DNA from: Trichomonas vaginalis G3
Taxonomy: Eukaryota; Parabasalia; Trichomonadida; Trichomonadidae
Assembly: GCF_026262505.1 (NCBI RefSeq)
Contig: NC_067206.1
Coordinates: forward strand, 33,309,896-33,373,895
Direction of reading: 5' to 3'
DNA: 64,000 nt
Shown: piece after piece, positions 1 through 9,250 of the stretch
Layout: each line of letters opens with the position of its first letter
How positions within the stretch are numbered: position 1 is the first letter of the stretch
Program-made: the position numbers and the translations under genes
Notes under the pieces: generated by a model
Database searches by the model: none
What the model was told of the DNA's origin: nothing
Seen by the model: only the letters and a program-made list of their open reading frames with translations

Positions 1-314
1 TGTTCTTCTTGAACTTTTTCAATGACATACTCTTTGTCAGCTTTGTTGTCAACATCTGCTTTCAAAAGAAGTTCCTTTATAGGTTTCTCGTTTAAAGTTC
101 CTTTTGTTGGATTTATAGAGACAGTATGGTTCCTATTGTCTTGAAACAGAAACTCATCTGTCATTGGGTTCATTGTCAGTTTTAAGTTTCCTTCTTTCAA
201 TGACTCAGATATCTTAGAATAGTTTGAAAAGTTTGTTGTGTTCTTATTTAGAGCTTGTACAATGAGTTGTCGGTTGTGTTGTATTTCTCTCATAGACGCT
301 GTTTCTTTCGACAT
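1..314 (-). CDS. Fibre-like protein, N-terminal part, cut by the window edge
   Basis: Reading leftward from an ATG at 314, an open frame runs off the window start, giving about 104 residues. The sequence ends in a segment rich in KADxxxKADKEYV, the same coiled-coil-like spacer as in the fibre proteins of E2 (26229-27284) and E3 (45687-48438). Those carry a phage tail-collar tip at the C terminus, which here would lie outside the window. It is transcribed divergently from the minor capsid gene at 333, with only 18 bp between the two start codons. Assignment as a fibre rests on this similarity and on context. Confidence 0.55.
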   Translation of the reverse strand, partial: MSKETASMREIQHNRQLIVQALNKNTTNFSNYSKISESLKEGNLKLTMNPMTDEFLFQDNRNHTVSINPTKGTLNEKPIKELLLKADVDNKADKEYVIEKVQEE

Positions 315-332
315 TTTTATTCTAGATAAAAT
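315..332. promoter_or_regulatory. Compact divergent promoter of E1
   Basis: Only 18 bp separate the divergent starts at 314 (minus) and 333 (plus). On the plus strand TTTTTAT lies just upstream of the ATG; on the minus strand the spacer reads ATTTTATCTAGAAT. Such T-rich boxes recur before most starts in all three Polintons. Promoter function is inferred. Confidence 0.45.
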
Positions 333-1180
333 ATGCTTTCAATAGAAAAAGAAAATTCAAGAGTTGCTACAACTAAACCATTAGATGAACTTTTTACTAA
401 CGTAGGTCAAAAGTTTGAGACAGAGACCGTAAAGCATGAAGGCTATCGTTTTGACTACCCACTAAGATGGTTAAGAGACCCATCCGTCACAAAAGCTGTT
501 GGCTTTCGTAGAATGAAGTTCATTTCAGAAGCCATACATGGTTTCCCATTTACGGTCGCTTTTGAAATTCGATACTATAACAAAGAGAAACGTACGTATG
601 AGAAATTTGAACAGGGAAAACTTTTACAAGTTAGTTTGCTTGTAAACTTAGAAACAACTCTTCAAGCTTTTCAAGAAAAAATAAACGATATCTATCTCGA
701 ATATGCAAACCAGTTTAACATTGACGAAGGAGAGTACCATCTCGATATATATATGACAGGAAAAATGCAACTGTTAAAATCAATAGAATAGAAGACCTTG
801 GAGAAAACGTTTATATTTCTACAAAATATAACAACTTGGCATGGTATAGATTTTTGAGGATGTTAAATCAGCCTGCAGCATATCCAGTACACCCGAACTT
901 TTATGAAGTCGAAAACCCTAATGGAACATATGAAAATGTTTTCGACCAAGATGCTATTATAGTTCATGCTTCATTTTCTGGTGCACAAAACTCTTTTTTA
1001 TGCTTGGCAAATGACTTTTACGAAAAACCTACAAAGTTATACGAACCACCAAGTGGAAGTATTTCAGACTTTCAAGTATGGTTTACTACAGATGGAAGAA
1101 AGAGAATAATTCCATTATACCATGCGTTTTACTTAGAACTTAGTTTCATATACAACTACTATCGAACGGTAAAAATATAA
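333..1180 (+). pseudogene. Minor capsid (penton-like) protein, frameshifted
   Basis: Two reading frames, 333-791 and roughly 773-1180, join into one protein if a single-base frameshift near 770-790 is allowed. The downstream frame is open well before its first TTG and starts INRIEDLGENVY. Both halves have counterparts in E3: the first resembles the product of 57946-58281, and the second resembles 56714-57295 (shared pattern NVF-x2-DA and a C-terminal aromatic/hydrophobic stretch). In the Polinton family, proteins of this kind are minor capsid or penton components with a jelly-roll fold; I infer that role from context and size. The gene faces away from the fibre gene. The frameshift means this copy is probably inactive. 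Confidence 0.55.
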
Positions 1181-1184
1181 TTTT

Positions 1185-1425
1185 TTAATACGGTTGAGGT
1201 GTTGGATTTGGTTGCCAACTAGACTGTGGTGCAGGTTCAGGCTGTTGTATAACAGGAGCTTGTTCTTCTGGTTCAGGGTCTTTAGGTATAATACCAACGA
1301 ACTGACCTACTCTTTTACCAATTTTTTGACACCGTTCCAAATTCCTCTTCCGACAGATTTTATTCCATTCCATATACCTCTTCCAACATTTCGAAAGAAT
1401 TTCCTATTCTTCCAAAGAAACCCAT
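1185..1425 (-). pseudogene. Small amphipathic/proline-rich virion-type protein, two frameshifts
   Basis: An ATG at 1425 starts MGFFGRIGNSF. The continuation RNVGRGIWNGIKSVGRGIWNG is in a second frame, and the C-terminal half (GKRVGQFVGIIPKDPEPEE, then a Pro/Gln-rich tail ending PQPY) is in a third. The 241-bp length fits two single-base deletions. The repeated Gly/Trp/Lys segment would form an amphipathic helix. The proteins at 20332-20568 and 20593-20808 in E2 have the same type of N terminus. Small proteins of this kind in adenoviruses and Polintons are membrane-active or DNA-condensing core components; that role is inferred only. Confidence 0.45.
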
Positions 1426-1443
1426 TTTACTATATGTAAAAAT

Positions 1444-1806
1444 CTAATGTCCGCCTAGTCTTTTACGTTTCCTTCTGAGTTCCATTGCATTCTTTAACTG
1501 GAGCTCATACATTCTATTTCTCCTCTGGTAGAAAACATATTCTGGGTCAACTCCTGTGTTCGCGTCATCTGCATAGAGTTGTTTATATCCCACTTCAGGG
1601 TTTGTATAAAACTCTTTCCATCTCATATTTGCATACCATGGTGGCAAACCTAACGCAGCGTCATTTGACATGGCAGTTTGCATTTGTACATCTGTTGGCA
1701 CTTGACCATAGTTTGCCATTGCAGTTTGTATTCTAACTTCATTTGGAATATTCTCTGGGTTTGGTTGTCCAGGTTGCTGTGCATTCGCTAAGTTCTGTGC
1801 GTCCAT
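1444..1806 (-). CDS. Unknown Polinton protein, 120 aa
   Basis: Intact frame starting with ATG and preceded by a TTTTTAT box about 15 bp upstream. The N-terminal half is rich in Asn, Gln and Pro and contains an imperfect repeat (VRIQTAMANYGQVP, then VQMQTAMSNDAALGLP). The C terminus is strongly basic, ending ELRRKRKRLGGH. I do not recognise the family. The position among structural genes and the basic tail suggest a virion protein that contacts DNA, which is an inference. Confidence 0.5.
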   Translation of the reverse strand: MDAQNLANAQQPGQPNPENIPNEVRIQTAMANYGQVPTDVQMQTAMSNDAALGLPPWYANMRWKEFYTNPEVGYKQLYADDANTGVDPEYVFYQRRNRMYELQLKNAMELRRKRKRLGGH

Positions 1807-1829
1807 TTAATATTAGATAAAAATATCTC

Positions 1830-1961
1830 TTACGAGTACATATGCTGAACATTTGCAGGCATTGGTTCATCTTCATATTCTCTATATCTTTCTGCCACGT
1901 CAAATAAGTAAATGACACAATGGAAAAAACCTAAAACAAGTAGTCCTATTTCAAACCACAT
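1830..1961 (-). CDS. Small single-pass membrane protein, 43 aa
   Basis: ATG at 1961, stop at 1830-1832. The protein begins MWFEIGLLVLGFFHCVIYLF, a hydrophobic segment long enough to cross a membrane, followed by an acidic tail (DVAERYREYEDEP). Its start overlaps the 3' end of the methyltransferase frame, a common arrangement in this element. Function is unknown. Confidence 0.45.
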   Translation of the reverse strand: MWFEIGLLVLGFFHCVIYLFDVAERYREYEDEPMPANVQHMYS

Positions 1962-2763
1962 TTACTTACCAATAAAATTTCTTTGTTGTGACACTTTCTC
2001 CGGTTTATAGGACCTCTCTCATATTCTATCTTGTCATATCTAAACTCATAGTCATGTATGTCCTCTAACCATCTCATAACGGTTTCCAAACCACTTTATC
2101 GGATGTAAAGTAAAAGCATGGATGGTTATGTAAAACGTCTAAAGTTTCTAAAGAGTCTCTCAAAGTCCAGTCTACTTGGTATTGAAAATCCCATGTGTTA
2201 TAGAACGGCGGGTCCACTATAAAGAAAACATTTTCCTTGTCTTTATATTTTTCATACAACTCTGTCCAACGACATCTCACAAACTCTATACCCTCAATAT
2301 ATTTTTCTATGTTCTTTTTGAAAACATTTGTATAGTTAAGATATAAAACTTTTGACATAAGTGTTTCAATGTCATGAACTCTTATAGAACCACTATATAA
2401 TAGTCTAGCAGATATACTATCCCAGTCAATATATTCTGCTTTTTTCAAAACCTCTCTCACAATATTTTTCTTATCTAATGGTATACTTTCCATCTTACCT
2501 ATAGGTATCTTTTCTTTTAACTCTTTCAATATATTGTTTGTGTCTGGTATATGTTTGAGACGGTTCATATAGTTGTCGAAGTCATTGCATATAATCTTTG
2601 AGTCTGGGAATACGGTATGGCACAAATGGGATATATAGAAACTTCCACCGAACAAATCTACAAATGTTAGACCATTCGGTAGTTTCTTAAGTTCTCTCAA
2701 TAGAATATCTTTACATCTACTCTTATTTCCAAAGAAGGGTAACGGTGGTTTTGTAAAATTCAT
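1946..2763 (-). pseudogene. D12-class (Dam-like) DNA N6-adenine methyltransferase, frameshifted near its C terminus
   Basis: From the ATG at 2763 a 229-residue frame begins with KPPLPFFGNKSR, resembling the K-x2-GxK AdoMet-binding start of Dam-type enzymes. FVDLFGGSF follows (motif I region), and near residue 187 VDPPF, a form of the catalytic DPPY motif. The frame stops after SDKVVWKPL. The next frame continues with residues matching the usual family ending (NRRKCHNKEILLVS), so one frameshift near 2080 probably truncates the gene; if bridged, it ends at 1946. Enzymes of this class methylate adenine in DNA, and in mobile elements they may mark or protect element DNA. Phe replaces Tyr in the catalytic motif. 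Neither E2 nor E3 has a counterpart. Confidence 0.7.
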
Positions 2764-3735
2764 TTATATATAATAATAAAAATGTTTTTTCCTGAAAAGT
2801 GACAGAAAAGTGACAAAACATGAAAACTACTCGGTCAAAGTCTTGTCAGTTTTGTAAAATAACCGTCCTATCTTGTTTTAAAATGGAGAAAAGGCTTCTC
2901 AAAGTATACTTCCTTGGAACGCCCGTAACTTTTCCTGTAGCGACGATAGACCCTTACTTGTCCGGACATAGTTATACTATTTTGAGCGCTCTACAAAAAA
3001 AGTCAACAGCGACGACTCTCAAAAATTTTTATGGGCTAGAAGGGGCGCAGCCCCTGGGAAGCCCCCTATACCCAAAAAACCTCATTTTATACTAAACATC
3101 TTCAGGGCTAGAGGGCACGAAGTGCCTGGAAGCCCCACTACCTTTTTTTTTTTTTTTTTTAAAACTATTATAACACATACATTAGGGATCTATTTTATCA
3201 TCAAGTTGCTTGCAGTTCATTTCGCAAAATTTGATTCGAGAATAGCTTCTAGACTACTGTCTAATTGAATTGTTAAACTTTATATTTTACGTAATAATAT
3301 TCTTTTTATTTCGTAAGAATTTGGCTAGAGTTATCTCTTCAATTTTGAAGCATTTTAATGTAATTAAAAGATGATGTACTTAATTTTTTTATCTTTTTTA
3401 CATGTTTCCATCTTCTATCTTTTTCTGATGCAGTTGCTCAATTTACAAGGCAAGTAAAACGCTTTGATCCAATGGACATTCTAGAATCTATAAGGAAAGA
3501 CCTTAACATCACATTTGTGCTTCTTTAATTGTTAACATGAGATATCAATAATGGATAGAATTTTGAAAGAACTTAAATTCTATCATAAAATTGCTTGATT
3601 CCTATTATTTTACATGCGTACAATCAGAAAATACAACCGAAATATGATGATGAACGATATGTTAAAAAGATAATATTGGTAAATGCGTTGGGAACAGATT
3701 GGAGGGAAAATTAAAATTAAAAAAAAATTGTGTTC
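2764..3735. other. E1 end and host spacer without genes
   Basis: No convincing gene. An open frame at 2820-3095 has no recognisable product. Two short hairpins sit in the related sequences at 3034-3064 and 3104-3136 (stems around GCA and GAA triloops), each inside a GGGCTAG...AAGCCCC frame. A T-run covers 3143-3160. The remainder to 3735 is A+T-rich host DNA. Confidence 0.5.
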
Positions 3736-3743
3736 CAATTTTC
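3736..3743. repeat. Left target-site duplication CAATTTTC
   Basis: Eight bases identical to 4859-4866, directly abutting the inverted ends of the element at 3744-4858. Confidence 0.7.
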
Positions 3744-4858
3744 TAGGGTTGTTAAAAATATCAAAAATTAGCGTTTTGAAGACACCATGGTGTCTTATAA
3801 TTTTCCCTTCCTTATTGGCGTGTAGAAATAAATGCGCCAATAGATTGAAGAAGAAGAATTGTTTTTCTCTTAATGAACTTTAATCCTTTTGATATAAGAA
3901 TATTAAAAACATTAATATAATTTCGATTTCGGAAATTAAATTTCCAAATTTTTTGTCGATTTCGGAAATAACTGGATCCCGCATCCAACACGCAACAACA
4001 AAACACAAAACACACTTTTTGGTTCTTTCATCGTTTTAATCGTAATTTATGTAATAAATGATTTGGATAAATTTTACAAAAATAGAACCTATATTATATT
4101 CTTTTCAAAGATTCTTGCAAATCATCAAAAATAATTGTATTTTAAAAAACGATCAAATTATCCTTTCATTATTTTAAACTTAAATGAGTTTTTATGATTG
4201 ACTAAAGCAATCATATTTATTCATCATTAAATAAACAAAAAAATAATATTTGAGAGTTATTTCAAAAAAAACGCATTGAATTTATTAATTTGTCTCAATT
4301 TCAGTATTATAAATTTTTATAATTTCAATATTTTGAAATACACTTTTTAATATTTCAATATTTATGATATTTCAATGTATTAAGTGGTCTCAAATTGAGC
4401 TTCTCAAATATAAGTTGGCCTATTCAAATAATAAAATTAAATAATATTTAAAATAATAAATAAAAGTGATTGAGGTCATAGCAAAACGGCTGTTTCAGTC
4501 ATTAATTCTTAAAAATAAAAAGGGTAAAAACTAAATAAAATGGGTAAAATTCAATAGTGTCTGTGCTATCGTTCAATTTGAAGGTGTCTTTTGAAACCGC
4601 AAGACACATTGAATTTTTGAATAGTGTATTATGGTTTGACAGACACCAATGAAAAAAATAAAATGATATTTATTTTAAATATATAAGATCCTTATATAAA
4701 ATATAAATATTTTATCGTTTTATTTTCTTGTTTTCGAAATGTTTTTTATTGAAAAATCAATAAAACTAACTCCAAAATAAAATTTTTGATTTAAAGACAC
4801 TATGATGACACCAGGCAAATCTTCCAAGACACCTATCGTCGGGAATCTAACAACCCTA
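3744..4858. mobile_element. Non-autonomous hAT-like transposon, 1115 bp
   Basis: The ends are perfect 11-bp inverted repeats, TAGGGTTGTTA at 3744-3754 and its complement at 4848-4858, flanked by a perfect 8-bp duplication CAATTTTC. The length of the duplication and the terminal bases (fitting YARNG) are those of the hAT superfamily. There is no transposase-sized frame. Inside, GACACC/GGTGTC-type words recur near both ends, including the palindrome AAGACACCATGGTGTCTT near 3779. Subterminal motif clusters of this type bind hAT transposase in known elements. Assignment to hAT rests on ends and duplication only. Confidence 0.65.
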
Positions 4859-4866
4859 CAATTTTC
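4859..4866. repeat. Right target-site duplication CAATTTTC
   Basis: Exact partner of 3736-3743. Confidence 0.7.
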
Positions 4867-4954
4867 GAAATTTTTAAATTATTTTGGGTATCATAACTAC
4901 ATTTAAAAAAAGTCAAAAATTTGAATTGAAGAATTTACGGTTTTTTTTGACAGT

Positions 4955-5953
4955 GTGAATGGATTCCAAAAAAAGTCATCCGCTGAGGATGACAATGTTT
5001 GGAACACCTACTTCAATACTCGATTTACAGGAGAAGAAGCTAAAAACTGTCTAAACTGTGATCTAACAACAGGAAAAGGCCAATACTACTTAGATGAGTG
5101 CAATTTTTTTGATGATCATGATCGAGTTATCAATTTTAACCCTATTACTAACTCATTGTTCCTACATAATCGGTGTTATTTTAGTAATTGCACTTCAACA
5201 GAGGAAGGCAGCTGCATTTGTTACAAAATTGGCAGTAATAGTTCAATTGTTCAACGAAAGTTCTGTTGTACAAAATGCCAAAGCTCTCAAAATGGCCAAT
5301 TTTCATATACAGAAGTTGACACAGATAACTTAAACTTTATTATTGAAAGTTCCATTTTTGATGCAGGAAATGAAAATGGAGGATCTGTTTTTCAAACATT
5401 GTATGATAATATCGTAGTTTCATCAACAAATTTCTCATCAAATAAAGCTAAATGGCAACCTGCTGGACATTATGAAGCTAAACCAGATAAATACACAACA
5501 AAATTTAACTATTCAACTGTTGTTAATAATTTAGCAACAGATATTGATGAAAATATGATAAATATTTGGTATAATTCTTTGATTGATTCATGTAATATTA
5601 TAAATAATACCATAACAAAATCAAAATATGGAATTATTTACCATTATCAAAATTCTCTTACTGTAAAAAGTTGTTCTTTTATTAACAACACTACTCCTGA
5701 AGGTTCATCTTTGATATATAACTATGATGATCAATTAACAGTTGATAGTTGTTACATTGACAATTCGATTTCATCAACATTTTATAGAAATGTAGAACTT
5801 AATCATCCAAGAGAACTATTTACTAACAAATTGATTCATTTTTCAACTGGTAATTGCCAAGCAGAATTTGCAATTATCAATAAAAGTATTTCTGAAGTTA
5901 ATAAACTTTCTCTTTTTTTACAAACTTTAGTAAACATATTTAACTCTTCATAA
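4955..5953 (+). pseudogene. Surface-protein fragment (parallel beta-helix, Pmp-like), copy A
   Basis: A 332-residue frame without an ATG start (it opens at GTG) and without a signal peptide or membrane anchor. The protein has many short Asn/Ser-rich repeats (CSFINNTT, CYIDNS, CNIINNT), regularly spaced cysteines (CCTKCQS, CLNC) and frequent N-x-S/T sites, as in the large parallel beta-helix surface proteins of trichomonads. The family's N-terminal export signal and C-terminal anchor are absent, so this is probably a gene fragment. A second, broken copy lies at 38238-39219, and the similarity of the two copies begins at the same point near the GTG. Confidence 0.5.
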
Positions 5954-6237
5954 TATATTATTTTTAATCAAACCATCATAATAAGTAATAAAAGCAGTGT
6001 TTTCACTCTCATTTCTAAAAATCATAATGAGATTGGAATCACTTCTGTAATATGAGACTTTCCTTAAACGTGCATATTCTCTCCCATTCGTAGAAGTTGT
6101 CAGAGAAAATTACAAATTTTCGTGTGACTTTTTCCCTTGATTTTTGAAAAAGTAAGAATTAATGGAAAATAATTTTGAGAAAACTCTAAGAATTCTTTTT
6201 ATACATAAAATAAAGAAAAAGACAGAAAGAAAAAGAC

Positions 6238-7914
6238 TTAATGAGGGATTTGTTTGAGGTCAATGTTTCCAGGTATGAGTTCCTTGAATATCTGAGAGTT
6301 CGGGTATTGCTGTATTCCAGCCAAAAGCATTTTCTGCTTTGAAGGATGGTCCAACATAACAAGGATTGCGATTGAGTGTTCGCAAATTGTCTGGTATGAT
6401 GATGACTCTCTTATTGCGTCGAAAATAACTGGAACAATTTCGTTCTCGATCTCTTTGACGTCCTGCAACAATCCGCTCTTCGCTGCGTAGTAAATGAAAG
6501 CCATAACGTTCTGTACAACCTTTGGATGCTGTTTGTGAAGTGCAAGACCAAGAGAAGCCAATCTGACAGCTCGCAACTGTTGGATCTTCTCTGGAACAAT
6601 GTCTACAGATAAAGCAAGACATGCGAATCCGTTCGAACAGATGTCGAGAGACTTCATCATCTTCTGGAGTGTTGGAACAACATTTTCGACAACAACAAAA
6701 ACTTCGGACTTGTAATCGAAGTTTTCGACTTCTTTACAGATCATGACGCATCTGGAAAGAGCAATGATAAGGCCGGTGACCTTCTCGACACCGAGTTCTG
6801 GATTAAGAAGCTTGGCAATCCATGAAAATCCGCACTTTCCGATGGCGAATTTAGCAAATGGTGTAGATTGTGTAAGACGAGACATTAACATACCAGCACC
6901 AACTGACTTTTCGTTGATAATGTTGTCGAGAACTGGTGGATGGTTGAGAACTTTGAGGCAAAGCTCTTCATTATTGGCAATATTGAACAAAATGAAGAAT
7001 AACTGCTCTTTTACTGGCTCCGGAAGACCAAGAGAGAAGCAATCACAGATTGGTTCGATTGATTCTTCATCAGCAAACTTGATAAAAGCTTGTTCTGGTG
7101 TATCAAAAAGATATTGAACGGCTTCTGTAACGATTTCGATGTTCTTTGGATAGTTATTGATGCAGTCCTTGACATCGTTGAAGAAGGAGTAGACAGGAAG
7201 GCATCCTTTCTTGCCTATAGCGGATAATGTCTTGATACTGAGAAGAACGACCTCTGGATCGCGAACGTAGAATGTAATGACACCATCTGGGACATTGATG
7301 GCCTTTGATGAGGCAAAGAACTCGAGATCTGGCTTGGATATTTCTTGAGGGTTTGTAAAGTAGTCGCAGAGCTTCTTCATGGATTCTACGAGGGATGGTC
7401 TGTCGAGAATGTGAGAAACAACGTCAGAAAAGATTCCAAGTCTCTGATCTTCAGGAAGTGGATGAATTCCGCATGTCCTGAGCAATCTGTTGTAGGCAAC
7501 CTTTGCATCACCGTCTGGGATGATGTTCATGGCGTTTTGGTACTCCTGGAGTGATTCAAGACATTTATCCTTCATATCGTAAATGTTTGCACGGCGAGCG
7601 AGTGCTTCGACGAGAAGAGGGACGATTTCATCATTCTTTCTTTGTTCAACATCTAAAGCTTTGATGGCTTCTGGCTTTCTTGCAGAATTTGCGATTTCAA
7701 TGGCATTATTGATATCATCAAGAGCCTCATCGTATTTCTTGATGAGAATGTTGCAGTATGAGCGATTGTTGTAAGCAGAAATCTTAAGAGCTGTTTTATC
7801 ATCAGTTGTGGCCTTTGTAGCTTCGATAACTTTTGTAAAATCGGCAATAGCAGCTGGGTACTTTCCAGATATCATTTTGTTCTTGGCAGATGCGTTGAGT
7901 TGGGCTAATTCCAT
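6238..7914 (-). CDS. TPR/armadillo protein, UNC-45-like
   Basis: Intact 558-residue protein. Residues 1-150 hold tetratricopeptide-like helices (KYPAAIADFTKVIEA, AYNNRSYCNILIKKYDEALDDINNAIEIA), and the remainder is all-helical with armadillo-like repeats (for example VLNHPPVLDNIINE and SNGFACLALSVDIVPEKIQQLRA in one stretch). An N-terminal TPR followed by an armadillo body is the architecture of UNC-45 type chaperones, which bind Hsp90 through the TPR and fold myosin-like clients. Trichomonads lack conventional muscle-type myosin, so the client is unknown. An initiator-like TCATTT lies 10-16 bp upstream of the ATG. The gene is undamaged, unlike the neighbouring element genes. Confidence 0.6.
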   Translation of the reverse strand: MELAQLNASAKNKMISGKYPAAIADFTKVIEATKATTDDKTALKISAYNNRSYCNILIKKYDEALDDINNAIEIANSARKPEAIKALDVEQRKNDEIVPLLVEALARRANIYDMKDKCLESLQEYQNAMNIIPDGDAKVAYNRLLRTCGIHPLPEDQRLGIFSDVVSHILDRPSLVESMKKLCDYFTNPQEISKPDLEFFASSKAINVPDGVITFYVRDPEVVLLSIKTLSAIGKKGCLPVYSFFNDVKDCINNYPKNIEIVTEAVQYLFDTPEQAFIKFADEESIEPICDCFSLGLPEPVKEQLFFILFNIANNEELCLKVLNHPPVLDNIINEKSVGAGMLMSRLTQSTPFAKFAIGKCGFSWIAKLLNPELGVEKVTGLIIALSRCVMICKEVENFDYKSEVFVVVENVVPTLQKMMKSLDICSNGFACLALSVDIVPEKIQQLRAVRLASLGLALHKQHPKVVQNVMAFIYYAAKSGLLQDVKEIENEIVPVIFDAIRESSSYQTICEHSIAILVMLDHPSKQKMLLAGIQQYPNSQIFKELIPGNIDLKQIPH

Positions 7915-7923
7915 CTCTATAAA

Positions 7924-7930
7924 TAAATGA
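7924..7930 (-). promoter_or_regulatory. Initiator (Inr)-like site of the TPR/ARM gene
   Basis: Read on the minus strand the sequence is TCATTTA, about 10 bp before the ATG. It matches the trichomonad initiator TCA(+1)YTW bound by IBP39 and placed close to the start codon. Confidence 0.6.
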
Positions 7931-8631
7931 CCAAAATCAATAAAAGTGACTCCTAGATTTTATTATGTACACAATTAGATCTAAAAGCAATTTTAAAATC
8001 AACCTACAGAGTAAATCATTTTTCACAATAAGTTATTGTTCGAAATGATGAATAATTTTGGGTTTTAAAAAATTTTTGAAGTTTGGAATATGATATTGCT
8101 TCCAATCTCTTAATTTTCTCACTTATATTATGATGGATCACATGAGATGCTTTGTTTAGATTAATATTTAAATGTTAAATATATTATTTAGATTATAGTT
8201 GCCATAAGTTGCATCATGAAATCGTTTACACTTTTTATCCAAATACCATAGCTTTGCAATCCTAAACAAATAAAAATATTTACAAACAAATCATTTATTG
8301 GAATTAAGCTTCTGTCCTACTTGCAATTATTTGTAAAATCGACTGGTATGTATATCTTTTATATTAGACTTCTAAAAGGCAATCAATGTCTTTATCATTT
8401 GTATTTCACGCTGTATCACATAGACTGGATGATATTTGAATAGAAAAACTTTTGTCCATTTCAAACTATCAATATTTTGATAATTTGATCAAATTTGTTT
8501 CCCATTCCGGAAGACAAAAGGTTAAAATCTTTCCAAAAGTAGATTTTTATGTTTGTCTCGTAGAACATATTTTAAAGAACTTATCTTGCAAAATTTTTGT
8601 TGATTGACCAGGTATAAAAGTGACTGATTCT
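7931..8631. other. Intergenic spacer, no gene seen
   Basis: A+T-rich divergent spacer between the TPR/ARM and cystatin genes. No repeat, RNA gene or long reading frame was recognised apart from the initiator-like sites at its two ends. Confidence 0.5.
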
Positions 8632-8638
8632 TCACTTC
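8632..8638 (+). promoter_or_regulatory. Initiator (Inr)-like site of the cystatin gene
   Basis: TCACTTC, 12 bp before the ATG at 8650. This fits the trichomonad initiator and supports choosing the ATG at 8650 rather than the ATG at 8620, which lies upstream of the site. Confidence 0.65.
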
Positions 8639-8649
8639 ACATAACAAAG

Positions 8650-8928
8650 ATGTCTTGCTGCGGAGGAAGATGCGGATGTGGTGGTGTTAAGCCAGCTAAT
8701 GTTGATGACGAACATGTTATCCAGGCTTTCAAGGATGCTGTTGCTCTTGCTAACCAGAAGAACGGAACAAATCTCGAATTTGTTGAGCTTATCACAGCTA
8801 CACAGCAGGTTGTTTCTGGATTCATCTTCGAGGGTGTCGTCAAGACAAACGATGGTGATTACAAGGCTAAGATTTGGTGCAAACCAGGAAACACAGAGAA
8901 GGAACTTCAATCTTTCGAAAAATACTAA
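8650..8928 (+). CDS. Cystatin/stefin-type cysteine protease inhibitor
   Basis: A 92-residue protein. It starts with an unusual Cys/Gly-rich head (MSCCGGRCGCGGVKPA) followed by the single cystatin fold: a helix (IQAFKDAVALANQKNG), then the central QQVVSG, the QxVxG loop that enters the papain-like active site. A strand and a WCKPGNTEKEL segment follow. There is no signal peptide, so a cytosolic stefin-like inhibitor of endogenous papain-family proteases is likely. The glycine normally found just before the first helix is represented by the CGGV segment. The initiator-like TCACTTC just upstream fixes the start. The Cys-rich head could bind metal or form disulfides; that is speculation. Confidence 0.85.
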   Translation: MSCCGGRCGCGGVKPANVDDEHVIQAFKDAVALANQKNGTNLEFVELITATQQVVSGFIFEGVVKTNDGDYKAKIWCKPGNTEKELQSFEKY

Positions 8929-9250
8929 ACTATTAGATCTGTAATATAATAATTTAGAACTTTTTTTTACGTTTTTAAAGATAAATTTTCTAAAATTATA
9001 TCTGTTATTTTGATTTCTGCATCAATAAACTATAAATATCAAATATATGTGGAAAGGATTCTTTGTTATCTCATGAGAGAGCTGAAAACAAACGAAAATA
9101 TTGTTGTTTAAATATATTTCCGTCTTGCTTTGAAAATTTGATATAATTGTGTGCTTTACACGGAAATGCATTTAAATATTTATTTTAATTTATAATGAAT
9201 AGAATAGTATAGTTTTAATAAACAAGAACATACAAAAAAAGAATAAAATA
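8929..9250. other. Convergent spacer without genes
   Basis: A+T-rich spacer between the cystatin and the unknown gene on the other strand. It presumably holds the polyadenylation signals of both genes; no other structure was seen. Confidence 0.5.

Larger units (their letters stand above)
1..3166. mobile_element. Polinton E1, right part only
   Basis: This stretch carries Polinton-type genes in tight, alternating orientation: fibre, minor capsid, small basic or amphipathic proteins and an adenine methyltransferase. Its left end lies outside the window. The right end is uncertain. Gene content stops near 2763, followed by about 400 bp containing two short hairpins and a T-run at 3143-3160. An ACT at 3164-3166 would fit a terminal repeat beginning AGT on the other strand, as in the two Polintons further right, but no partner end is visible to test this. 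At least three genes are frameshifted, so the copy is decayed. Confidence 0.7.

Noticed and set aside
2820-3095. 91-codon frame as a gene of E1
   Set aside because: No start box, no recognisable product, lies in the repeat-rich end region and includes a hairpin; probably chance.
3610-4015. Short frames at 3610-4015 as genes
   Set aside because: They overlap the hAT-like element end on both strands and have A+T-driven composition.
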